DNA of 64,000 nucleotides. It comes from Pyrrhoderma lamaoense. Its lineage: Eukaryota > Basidiomycota > Agaricomycetes > Hymenochaetales > Hymenochaetaceae. A program made the translations under genes and the position numbers. Under the pieces are notes generated by a model. It had not been told where the DNA came from and did not search any database. It saw nothing but the letters and a program-made list of their open reading frames with translations. Of the stretch, positions 15,855-27,000 are shown piece after piece; the first letter of the stretch is position 1; each line of letters begins with the position of its first letter. The stretch is from assembly GCA_002794735.1 (NCBI GenBank), contig NBAZ01000003.1, positions 310,001 through 374,000 of the forward strand, in the 5' to 3' direction.

Positions 15855-16957
15855 TACTAGACTGTTTTTAATGCACAATTTGTAGAATCTTGTCTTTATT
15901 TATCTCCTTTTGTTGCTTAGCGTACCTGCAGGTCGGTGACTGGTTAATACTGATATTGTAATCTTGAAGAAATTTTTTTTCCATTGATTGTTTTGATTTT
16001 TTATTTGATTTTTTGAAAGAACTCTTGATCTGTATCAATTTAAGTTTGATATTTATAATTTCTGATACCTTTGGTAATTGGCTTTCGGTGTGCTATAAGG
16101 CTTTAACAAACTTCCGTAACCTTATTACGAATACAAGAATAAATTTGAATACTGATTGTTGTTAGTAAATACGAATGACCTAAACAAGCTGAACGGAATA
16201 GCAATTTTAGGAAAGTAATTATCAAATCACTTTGCCTTCTCAACAAATTAGACCACGCTTCTTATAATATTTTTTCCCAAACATCAAACGATTTTCAGTC
16301 TATTTCAAATTTATTGATACGAATTTTTTTAATTCACTTTTGATTCTGATACATAGTCAAGTAAACTATAGGAAAGCAATATGAAAACAGCGAGTCGATT
16401 CTAGAATAATAAATGCTAATAATACAGACAAAAAGCATGACGCAGTGCAAGAAAAGGGTGGAAAGGCAAGCCCATCGTGATAAGATGAGAGTAACTGGGG
16501 GGAAACATGTCCATTCTCGGATTAAAGTACTAGATTACTGGCCATGCAGCAAGTAGAACAACAGCAGGGAAGACGTAATATATGAATAATGACGAGCAAA
16601 GTTCTTCAAGAAGGCTCAAGAAAGGCGAGAGAGGGGGGACGCATGGAGGTATTTGAGACTACAACAGACAACAGATGCAACAGAATGGAAACCAGAGCTA
16701 TAGCTCTGGGAATAGAGGGGAAATGACAGTGAGGAGAGGTTTACAGTCACTTTTTTCAAGAGGATAAAAGAGAGGCGAAGAACGTCGAAGACAATAGATT
16801 ACGCGCAAAGATCGGGATTTGACGGGATGATGGCGCGCTCAGTTCCCGTACAGAAGACAGCAAAATTGTCCAAGAAGCCAGACAAATCCATACTCGCAAC
16901 TTTTTTTGCTTGATGTCAAGTGGAAGAGTCATGGATGTCACCAAGGATATCAAGTAC
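15855..16957. other. Intergenic region
   Basis: AT-rich sequence downstream of the hydrolase with T-rich runs near 15970-16020. No gene could be supported. Confidence 0.4.
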
Positions 16958-17212
16958 TCAAGCGGACTCGGGAGTTCCTGCCAATGCGCTGTTGTTAGAC
17001 TATTGTACTAGATTGAACAATGGCAATATACAACATACACGGATACAATCCATGCGGCACCCTGGTTCAGGGCTAGCGTCGGGGACCGCTACAGGAGCAG
17101 CAAAGACTATGATCGAATCCAACATTGTCAGCTGGATTATAGGCTTTTTTCGATCCAGCTCACCAGTAGAAGCGACGATGGCAAGAATGCTGACGATAGT
17201 GAAAGCTCGCAT
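16958..17212 (-). CDS. Tiny secreted peptide precursor (44 aa, two Cys)
   Basis: A small gene that emerges only when two introns are removed. Exons are 17212-17164, 17106-17041 and 16977-16958; introns of 57 and 63 nt have GT-AG ends. The product is 44 residues: a signal peptide MRAFTIVSILAIVASTVFA with an Ala-x-Ala-type cleavage context, then APVAVPDASPEPG followed by CRMDC and a short tail ending TPESA. The first intron lies inside the signal-peptide codons, as in the secreted-peptide gene at 54496-54746. I recognise no family. Reading frame, splice sites and signal peptide all agree, but the gene is short and unproven. It could be a secreted effector or signalling peptide. Confidence 0.6.
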
Positions 17213-18202
17213 TATGAATTACTTTATGAACACTTGGTAGTTATTGCAATACGTAGAAAGTTAAGTCGATAATAAGCTTTTGTCTGGGGCTCTAAGATGC
17301 GATGGGTCATAAGCTGTGACCATGTCGATACTTATATATGGAAGCAGGCGCTGGCCCGCAAGTCGAGAAGTCATATAAGATTCTCTGAGTTCGACAGGGA
17401 CCGATGCATATGTCATGACAATGAGATCCAAATTAGGAAAGAAGCGTGATCGTGAATTGCCTTATTAGTACTAAGGTTGAATCCAAATTTGGATGAATGA
17501 GCATTTCTTTCAACCAAAATAAGCAGTTTCGCTAAGACAAAACGAGTAGAAAGGGTCCCCAACTAAGGTGTCGCGGGCTCCCCTGAGATCTATTTGACGG
17601 TAACCGCATGGAAGAGTCTGGTGAGTTATGGTAGTTGCAACAGCTAATTAGATCACGATAATATCGTTGGTGGAGAACGAACTCCAACTCGTGTCCAAAG
17701 ACTATGAAGCTATTGACTTTATTTAGTTCTCCAGTACAAAAATAATTATAGTGGACTGACCAAATTTCCAACACACACGCACAAATTTTGACATAACTTT
17801 ACCCGTATACTGATCAGATCCTTGTGACAGACAGAATAAGCTTATGTTTCAAGCGAAAAGGTATCCATCACTTGATTGATGCGAAAACTGAGTTCGTGTC
17901 CATCAACTAACGTTGGAAGACAAGTATGATTATGACATGTACCCTTGAAATAGGATCATAAATTCATCTGCTCCGATATCTCAGTATATGAAGTGAAGCA
18001 TATATATCCCTTCTATTCTAGAAGTAGACCCGTTTGGAGACCATAGTTCATTCGTTTGTGGAAGACATGTCAGCCCCCCCCCCCTTTCTCCTCCTCCTCT
18101 AGACTCCGGAAAACCCCATGTATGTCAGAATTGTATTTGTTGAGCCATCACCGATCTGATTGTTTCGCCTACAGATAGTCACAACACAGCATACGTCTGG
18201 GC
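17213..18202. other. Intergenic region with C-homopolymer
   Basis: No gene seen. A pure C run (about ten bases) followed by a CTCCTCCTC stretch lies at about 18075-18100. Confidence 0.4.
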
Positions 18203-18664
18203 TCAATTTTCAAATCTTTTTCCAATTAAAAACTTGCCAGTATTATATACAGTTACAAAAGTGTTCGGATCAGAGAGTTCGTATTTAGCGAAATGGGAGG
18301 TACGAGTAGGGTCAAGATTTCCTTGTTGTATCTTTAGTTCCACCAAGTCCAGACCTATACAAGCCGTACCCTTGTCCTGGACTAGCCTATGGTCAACCAG
18401 GCACTTGATTTCAGGGTCTAGAGAACCAGAGATAAAGGGAATATTTTCTCCAATTTTAAGAGTGAGTTTCGAAGATAAGCAAATCACAATATCCCGTGAA
18501 GTGGTCAGGCCACCTCTTTGGCATTGGCTTGATCCCAAAATAGAAGGGGAGAGCCAGCTTATCAACAGCTTAAGTTTGAGTGGTGCACGAAGAAGATTAC
18601 GTGAGCAAGATGCGGTACTCAAAATAGATGGTCGGGGCTTCGGAGCTGGAAAGGAGTATGGCAA
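18203..18664 (-). CDS. Hypothetical protein, uncertain
   Basis: A 153-codon open frame on the minus strand, overlapped almost completely by a 148-codon frame on the plus strand (18234-18680), so at most one is real. I favour the minus strand weakly. Its C-terminal 90 residues alternate hydrophobic and charged positions like a folded domain, and just upstream on the same strand, in another frame, there is an ATG with a short hydrophobic run (MLLAILLSS) that could be a signal peptide in a spliced model. No family is recognised. Confidence 0.25.
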   Translation of the reverse strand: MPYSFPAPKPRPSILSTASCSRNLLRAPLKLKLLISWLSPSILGSSQCQRGGLTTSRDIVICLSSKLTLKIGENIPFISGSLDPEIKCLVDHRLVQDKGTACIGLDLVELKIQQGNLDPTRTSHFAKYELSDPNTFVTVYNTGKFLIGKRFEN

Positions 18665-18689
18665 GAAGCATGTCAGCTAAAGTTGTGTA

Positions 18690-20016
18690 GACAGTACATG
18701 TTGTAGACGGTGAAATTAGGGTAGATAGTGCCCAAGTGAAAGAGGGGTATCGACCGCGCGATGACGGCATTTAGGCAACTCTTATTCAACATTTCCACTT
18801 TTCAGTGAAATGGAGAGCGGCTATGCATGGCATTTGTGGTTAGCGTTTTGTGTCCAACGTAGCACATTCTTTTGGACCCGTATCCGTTTGATAATCGGAA
18901 GTAAGACTTGCTTAGTAGCGATGTCATGGTCCATCTAATTTTGCAACAGTTTTAAGCACAAAGGGAAAACTTAGTTCGGCAGGTAAGATAGTTAAAGGCT
19001 GTGTATAGAGTTGAAATGCCTCCTGAATGTGAAGACTTGGAAAGATTCCATCGAAGCGCAGTGTTGCTTGTGTTTGAAATCAGGGCACTATGATTCCGAA
19101 GCGACGCTCCAAACAAGTCCTTTATTAAGACAACTGATAAACACCGTATCAACCGCTTTAACAAGCAATTCAGTTTCCAATACATATACCTATAATTTCA
19201 GCAGAGAGAGTTGCATTAGAGCGGATAGAAGTATTCCGAGAAAGCCTTCACCTTTAAGCTCAGAAAGGGTACCGAGTCCGCTGAGCGCATGTCCCTCACA
19301 CACGCCTCGTTGACCCTTATAGAATCGGAGATAACGTGTGTATGGGAAGTGTGAGTAAGGATCAAGGGTTGCACATCATACCATGATCCATGTTCAACTA
19401 CTTTCGGTCGAATAGTGTATTTCTTCGTAGTGAGAACATGCTCCTCTAGACATATTCCTCTAGACACATAAATTCCTCTTGTTGCCACTCGGGATCCTTC
19501 AGATGAATGAACTGCCTGATGGAATGGAGGAGGATAATGCATAGCTTTAATGCAGCAGTTTTCTCTCATAAGATCAGAAAGATGGGGTTTGAAGGCAGAC
19601 CAAGTGAGATAGACCCAGCTTCTGTCCCTTTCATGAATTGACTTGCCAGTCGGCCAGAAGTCTAAGTTGCATTTTCAGCTTTGATGTTTCATATTTTTAA
19701 GCCACTCAAAGCCATTAGGTTCTTATCAAAACGACGAAGGTATAGCATAGGCTGGCAAGTTACTAGCTTGAGTAATGTAACTTTGAAGGTGCAAGAGGCA
19801 GGACGGCGAAACAATCGAGAGTAACAGAGTCTCACAGCACGAGGGTTTGATGCTATGAGTGTTTTCCCCCCACTTGAGTAGGAATTGCTTATATATTTTC
19901 TTCTCCTTAATTGACTGTATGTCAAATTTCCTTGGAGAATGGAGAGTCGCCCGTTTTTGGTGAAAACAATAATACAGACATATCGCTTATCTGGAAGCTC
20001 ACGTGAGTTAAAGTGA
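18690..20016. other. Intergenic region
   Basis: Low-confidence short frames only, such as minus 19216-19569. No domain or splice-supported gene was found. Confidence 0.4.
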
Positions 20017-20018
20017 TA

Positions 20019-20591
20019 CAGTCGACTATCTAATAAGGAATATGACCGTTTCAGTAAATATTAATTCATTATTAGATATATTCTTCAATAAAATGTCACA
20101 AAATCGTGACTTTATGTGACATACGTGACATTGAACGCGTGTTATGTGCACATGTGGCCTAAAGGACTATGATCGACATCACCAAACATAGCAGTTCGAT
20201 AGGCATTTCCAAATTTGCTTCGCCAATCTTGTATCTGGCATTCTTAAATATACCCGGCTGTATTTCTTTATTTCGGGTTTGCATTATTTTTCACTCATAA
20301 TGAGAATAAAAAGAACATACACAATTTGTGGTTACATGTTTTTTTATTCCTTTTTTATTCCTTTTTTATTTCTCCTTCTAGTTTTACTTTTGAAATAGTA
20401 TTTTTTTCTAGGATTTAAATAAGTTTACTGTCAAAATAATATCTACTAAGGAATAATTGTATAATTTTCTATTCTTTATTCTATTACAAATTTTTGGAAT
20501 AATTTAGCTGTAACGGAGCGCGTCTCCACAGTTTTTTATTCCTTATTACATTTATTCCTTACTAAACGATTCCTTATTAGATTGTCGACTG
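20019..20591. mobile_element. MITE-like element with terminal inverted repeats and TA target duplication
   Basis: The two ends are near-perfect inverted repeats of about 23 nt. The left end reads CAGTCGACTATCTAATAAGG and continues GAAT-like. The reverse complement of the right end reads CAGTCGACAATCTAATAAGG and continues the same way, one mismatch in all. Both ends are bordered by TA (20017-20018 and 20592-20593), as expected for a Tc1/mariner-type target-site duplication, and the leading CAGT is typical of that superfamily. The 573 nt interior is AT-rich, has no coding capacity and carries several further TAAGGAATA/TATTCCTTA copies near both ends (20449, 20540-20580). It is therefore a non-autonomous element; no transposase is present in the window. 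Confidence 0.8.
20339..20375. repeat. Short tandem T-rich repeat
   Basis: Three near-identical head-to-tail units of the form TTTTTTATTCC lie inside the MITE interior. They match the subterminal ATTCC motifs of the element. Confidence 0.7.
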
Positions 20592-20593
20592 TA

Positions 20594-21780
20594 ATGGCAC
20601 GGCGAATTAAAGTTCGCATCTTGCGACTGTTTAGTTACCCACATTTTGTATTTTTCGTGCAAAGCTCATCTACTAGGCCGACTCATATAAGATCCAAAGT
20701 GGAAAATTGATGTATTTTCCTGTCTCTAAGTCATGCATGTTGCAATACCTTCCGTGATCTATGAGGCTTACTGTGTAACATACATTCTGAAAACGTATAT
20801 GCTTAGCTATTGAAATGAGACCTCTGGGATCGGCTAAAATAACTTAGGATCATCTTAACTAACCTTGGTCTACGCTTGTACATATTTTCCGAATCTGTCC
20901 TATCTTCATATATACCTCGTACCTCTGAGAAACTTATGTTTTGCCAAATTACCACATTTCACTTACCTTTGACACCCTCAACAATCGAATAAAATGAGGT
21001 CCACACGCTCACTACCATGGTGACTCAGGCTAAGGGAGTGAACATATCGAGCAGCTCGTAGAACAGATGACGGAGTACCTGGAACTGCTTAACTCAACTC
21101 GTTAAACGTATACCCGAGCATACTTGCAAGAAATGTTTCTGTAATATGCCTTCTCTCTTTCTCTTCTTTTGTATTACTTGGGTAAGATCACTTCTGAATT
21201 CAACTAGCTTAAAGTAAATTTGACTCCTCCAACGGGTATCAAGACTCTGAATCGCTGAAAAGAAGGTATCGGATGACTTTAATTTATATGAACGCCACAC
21301 GAGTGATGTGATCACTACTTAGCATTGGGAATATCGCTTGAGGAAAGTTTCAAACACTCGACTTTCTGACCCTGGGCGCCCGGCTTGTTGACTGCAATAA
21401 TCTTGTCTTCCTAAGTAGGTACAAGCACTTCCAAAAAGCTGATTGGTGGTGGATCTCTGTCATTTTTCAATCAGTGTATGTTAACCCTGTATCTATTTCC
21501 ACAATTATGACATACATCTGAAACCACATTTATTTATACTGTTGTTTCCAGAAGGATGCTAGACTAAAATATAACGATTTTTATACCAGCAGGCCATGTG
21601 TCTCCTTCCCTCCTTCCACGTCTCCCTCTCAGAATATGGCTTTAATAGCTCGCGATAGTTATGTTTTTGAATCAGTAAATCAAGTGTAAGGAAAACATAT
21701 CTTTACATAACAAGCTTGCTCTAAGGCCTTCATCGCTTTATAGATTTATAGTGCAAAAGTACTACCTTCTTGCGTCAATA
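20594..21780. other. Intergenic region
   Basis: No supported gene. A minus-strand frame at 21094-21315 (73 codons) shows no family resemblance. Confidence 0.4.
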
Positions 21781-21783
21781 AGT

Positions 21784-23242
21784 ATGAGTATTATTATCCT
21801 ATCGCAGATATCAAACAACCTGAAGTTACGGCGTAAAAGCCTTTTTATACTATGATCATATACTGACATTTAGGAAAGAAATACGACAAATTTGGGGTCG
21901 ACGTTTAACGATTAGCAGTGTACTTTTCCTTATCAATCGCTACTCAAGCTTTTTTGGTTATATATTCGTGATATATATGAGCTTAGACCCACCCGATGAG
22001 AGCGTTAGTTATCCTATTAGTTGTTATAGTCCCATTCAACTGATCATTTGTGTTCTAGCTGTACGTCACTAGCTTCATTGACTTATAGACATTGATTACT
22101 CAGACTTAGTGGGCCCAGATGTAAGAAGACAATATATATTTATGGAATGCTCAGTTCTATCACCCAAGTAGTCGTGTCTGGTATGTAGCGTCTATGACGT
22201 CCAATATCTTCATTGTCATATATTTCAAAGTTATTTTTCAGTATTGTTTTCGATAAGAACATATGCATTATATGATCGAAACCTGAACATTCTTTTATTT
22301 CTTGGAATGGTTGGTTTATCCTCCGTGGTGACTTCTGTGGTACATCTCAAATACCTTGGTCAAGTAAGATGGTTAATCAGGAGTAATACTTGTAGATGGC
22401 ATTACTACAGATGAAAGGCATGTTCTTTAAATTCGTGATGACTAGTCCGTCATTCGATAGGTCAGTGGCTAGAATCTGCTTCCCGGGTAAGGTATCCACG
22501 TAAGTGAAAAAATTAGCAATCAAAAAAGCTTCTGAAACGTCCCATATTGGAATATGTAGTGATGGTAAAAATTTCATATTGTATTTGTCGATATTACACA
22601 AACAGGCTAACAGAGATCAAAAGCCTTTAGGCTAACGTTTCTAATTGGAACAATATTCGATTCCTTTGTCTTCGTCCTGACAGTGATCAGGACGTATCAA
22701 TTCCTTCGTGAAAATAGGAGAACAGGAATAAGTACACCATTATTTGAGCTTGTTGCGCGTGATGGTACGTCTTAAGGTCTCATTCAAATTGTTGGACACA
22801 TGTAAAGTGATATATATATAGGGACTTCTTACTTCGCGTAAGCTCACAGTAACGGGTTTCTACATAGCTTATGTATTGACTAGACATTCGTCAGAGTTAT
22901 GCTCTTGGCAAATGCCCTCAATATTGTTTTCTTGAGCGTGAGTAGTATCAGTATAGGCTGTTCCAAAATAGGAATTGAACGCATATTCTATGCAGAGTAA
23001 ACGCGTTAAGCAAGCATTCTTCTCTCAAAGTACTGGGAATAGTGCTGTTATCCCACATGTGTCAGTATGCTGCTTCTACTGTTTTATCTCCGGAGTTATT
23101 AATACTGCTACTCATTAGGACGACAGTCACTATTGTATCTCGGTTGATCCTCAATCTTCATGAGTTAGATGACCAAAAGTCCTCACCTGTATCCATGAGT
23201 CGGTTGCAGTTTAATATCCCAAACTCTTTCACACTGATGTGA
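21784..23242 (+). CDS. DUF6533-type multi-pass membrane protein
   Basis: A spliced gene whose exon fragments together match the basidiomycete DUF6533 family. In order: YYDHILTFRKEIRQIW (the domain hallmark, 21847-21894), FLINRYSSFFGYIF (about 21925), TQVVVSVLFSIRTYALYDRN (across the 22180-22243 intron), a hydrophobic stretch ending VVHLKYLGQ (about 22360), MALLQMKGMFFKF (22397 on), the helix FLIGTIFDSFVFVLTVIRTY (about 22640-22700), PLFELVARDG (about 22765) and IVSRLILNLHE near the C-terminus (23131-23163). The stop is at 23240-23242. Several helices fit a seven-span topology. Exact 5' end and some junctions remain uncertain; one or two missing bases may be involved. Function is unknown for the family. 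Confidence 0.7.
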
Positions 23243-24091
23243 ATGTAGAAGATCGTGTGGGTGGCTATTATGTTGTAAATGTTGCACTACCGTCATTTTA
23301 TAAAACTCAATATCAACTAAGAAACACGTACCGTTCACAACATATCATACGAGAGTTTAAAGAAAAGTATTTTTAGTGGAAAATCAGCAACGCAAAGGCT
23401 AGAGACGAAATACTTCTGAAATTGGAAGAAGAAAGAGCCTCCAGAATGCTGTCAGTAACAGTCGCAAATGCTTAGTACGTTGGAGGAGCTGGAAATTTGT
23501 ATACCATTAATGATCAAGTTAAGACAATATAAGGTAGCTCGTAAGGCTAACATATAGCCTTAGGGGATTAGGACGAAACTTAGTTTCCTCGGTAGCTCTA
23601 AATTAGAAACGATAATAAAACTTATCAAGACCTTACAACGATATCATGACAATTAACGAGTTATGCTTCACGGATTGTCGGTTGCAAGTGTGCTTCGTCT
23701 TCATGGCCTCTGTATACAGAAAGGGGCATATATTATAATTTTTCCAACCAACAAATTACTTGCAAGCAGTGTAAGTGCCTATCGTATTGCTCAAAAGTAG
23801 ATATAATATTTTATGAGTTATGTAAATGGCATATATTACTCCTTAAATTTTTATAAGCAGTAATTCACGACAATAAGTACTAACAATAAGTTTGAATAAA
23901 GGAAAACCATCATTAAATCAAAGGAAGTTTATGAGTTTTATCTGAAACGCAAGGATGTGTCATAGCAATTTATGCAACTAACGCGTCTATACACGGGTAC
24001 CGATCATTAAGTACTGTTAAATGAATTCCATTTCATGACCGTTAGAATAAACTCCAAAATCCGGAGTGTAGTTCTTTGAATCTGCTACACC
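23243..24091. other. Intergenic region
   Basis: AT-rich with many stops in all frames. It contains no recognisable gene and presumably holds the TRAPPC11 promoter at its right end. Confidence 0.4.
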
Positions 24092-27000
24092 ATGAACTCC
24101 TATCCGCCTGAGCTGCTCATGCAGCTGGCTCCGGTTATGTTTGTTGCAGGGATTGAAAGAATAGCACCTCAGTCAAGTGCAGGACTTAGTGAACCAGCTA
24201 CACCAACCTCTCCCTCCGTGTCTACGCAGAAGCGTACAGGCCAAGCCGATCCGTTCGTACATTTGATGCAGCGTTTGCGTGAAACCTTGGTAGGACAGCG
24301 AAAACCTGCTGTTTGGGTTCCGGAAACCACTAGGAAGAGTAAAACTTTCCATGTCGTATTTGTGGATAAGGTGCGTTTATCTCGTTTTATGCGGATTAAT
24401 TCTCTTCGCCGAGAATAGACGATACTAAGTTCTGAATCTTTTGACTGTTTTGGATGAAGACAGTTCAATTTCCTCCTCGGAAGATACCCGATCCAACTTC
24501 GACGCAACCTCCACATTCTCCACTTTCGCCTCTTCATCCCTCTTCACCCTTACATCCAGATGGAATTATCGCACCGATATGGGTCAGAAAGCATACCACA
24601 CTCGTCCCTTCTGTATTTGTCCTCTTTCTTCGACTCTACGAAAACCAAACACCTCTAAGTGTTCCCCGCTCCCCATTAGAGCCAGATGGACCAGATGTTC
24701 AGAGGGAGCGCGAAGAACGTGAACGTGAAGACCGAAAGCATGATTCGGAACTTGCACAAGAAATATCGGACCGTAAAAGAAGTACTAACGAAAGAGGCAT
24801 GAAACTCACTGTTGTGCTACTCGCTAGTCGAAAGATGCTTGATGATCCTGCTTTGGATGCTCGGTTAACGTTTATAAGGAGGTCAAGCGGGCTCGATTCA
24901 CGGGCCGCACTTTTTGTGCTAAGTCCCGTGGCTCCAGCTGAACTATCTGAATTCGCAAAGAGGTAAGCTCCTTCTTGGTTGCGCTCGACAACTGTGAATT
25001 ATAATTGTCGCCAGCCTTCAGCAAGCTCTCTACGAATCTGCGATTGAGTACTACACGGCACATGCGAAGCGGGTGCGTAGAAAGCGTAATCGGCATGCTA
25101 CATCCTCTATGTCAAGGGGATCTACATTACCAGGGTCTGCTCTGCTCCTCAGACCTGAAGGCTGGACTGTACGCTATGAATACAAAATGGCTTGCTTTGC
25201 AGAATTTAGAGGGGAGGAAGAAGTTGCACTGAAGTAGGCTCCAAAATACTTTTTATCAAAAGAGAGCTTCTGATAATCCCCACTTCTATATTACCCGTTG
25301 ATAAAGACATTATCAAGATGCATACGGAACACTTGTGACTATGTTTGGATCACCTGCTATTCTACCTCCACGTACCAAAAGATGGGCGGAGGCAAAGGTA
25401 CTCGCGGACTCAATCAACATTAAAGTAGGCGTTTCGCTTCTGTCTTGCTCTTTAATGTCCTATTCTCTGACTCTCGCTCGAGATATGTAAACTATTCTTA
25501 TACAATGCGGAGCATGCTCTTGCACTGGCACAGATGAATTCTCATATTCGCCGATTTGGTGACTTATCTGCTCGTGTATGGGGAATTGGAGAAGAAACCT
25601 TTGAATATTGGAGCTGGTTAGCTAGACAGTGAGTATTTCGACTATATATCGAGTGTACGATACAGTGACTAACTCTTATTATCGCAGGTATCGCGCTTTT
25701 TCTGAACTTCTTGAACAGGGTCTGCATTACTCACTCCCACTTCCAATCCACTTACCCACCTCTATGTTACCCAACTCTATGGCACTATCTGCTGCTCAAC
25801 GTGAAATCGAAGCCACTACAGATGAAACGCTACAAGCCTTAGGCTTAGGGGCCGGAATAGGCCTGAATCCGAGTACTGCCTTGATGCATCCTGGATTTTA
25901 CTACTATGTTGCTGCGGAATGCACTGAGAGAAGAAGATTGAGATACCTCAAAGCTCTAGAAGATGAAGTGAGCATATAAGCTGTTCATTACTTTCAAAAA
26001 AAATAACCCCTGCATGATCTGTTCACATCACAATATATCATTTATAACATACTAATGATTACTACAATAGACACAACCACATGCTCCCGGTTTTCAGAAT
26101 GAGAAGAAAGTGGATCATCTAGGAAGCATATTAGAGGTAGATATACATTTTCCGCGCTTCTCAGGCGCCGGGAGAAAGGATGATTGACTCGAATAATCCT
26201 TAGTTATACACCAAAGCATACGATCTTTTCAAGAAATATGGCACCGCGTTGACTCCTGGTGCTAGCCCTTCCGAAAAACAACAAAATCAGGGCCAGTTAC
26301 AGAACCGTTTTACTGTATGGATCGCTGACCGCATAGCACGAACATACTATGCATCAGGTAAATTCGATATGGCAAATAAGTACGTTTTTCAAACTTTTGT
26401 CTGTGGTGTAGAATCTTAGAATCTCGTTCTAGGTTTTTCGAACGTATTGCTAGATCCTACAGTCGTGATAAATGGGATCCCGTACTACTTTCTCTTCTGG
26501 AATCTTGGTATACTTGTGTTCAACAGTTGGGTGACATAGAAACAAGCGTGAAACTCATAATGGAGTTGATCACGCGAGGGTATTGTAAGCATATATTTGG
26601 TTATATAATAAAATAGATCTCAATAAAACTCTTGATTTGCAAAGCTAACGTGCTAGAAGGAGAATCAAAAGTAGATGACCTCAACGCAATCTTGAAGGTA
26701 GATTATCTATACTTATCAAGATAATACTTAACGAAGTGATTTTCTGTCTAGAGCACAGTACCTTCTTCATCGGAGCCTATAGTCATTGATCTCAAAGACA
26801 GTATCCCAATTTGTACGGCTTTTTCTTCGCTTTTAAGCTTAATAAACAGAATACTCACTAATGTGTACAGTTGACACTTCTACTCTATTCTGGAAGGCTG
26901 AAGCACTACCCGGAGAGAGAATTCCTTTTCAAATTTGCATCGCATGCCCGTCCGATATCAATCTTCGAGGGCTTCCTGTCACGGAATTGAAAATAAAAGG

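Noticed and set aside
18075..18085. C-run as a telomere or repeat array
   Set aside because: It is a single homopolymer without repeat units; a similar one occurs at 51664.
18234..18680. 148-codon plus-strand frame overlapping 18203-18664
   Set aside because: Mutually exclusive with the minus frame, which has a better composition; neither is strong.
20098..20150. GTGACATT(G/A)AAC-like motif shared with 62840-62870
   Set aside because: Only about a dozen bases match and no flanking similarity or repeat ends were found at the second site.
24169..24537. Open frame antisense to the first TRAPPC11 exons
   Set aside because: The plus strand is clearly the coding strand; the antisense frame is a shadow of it.
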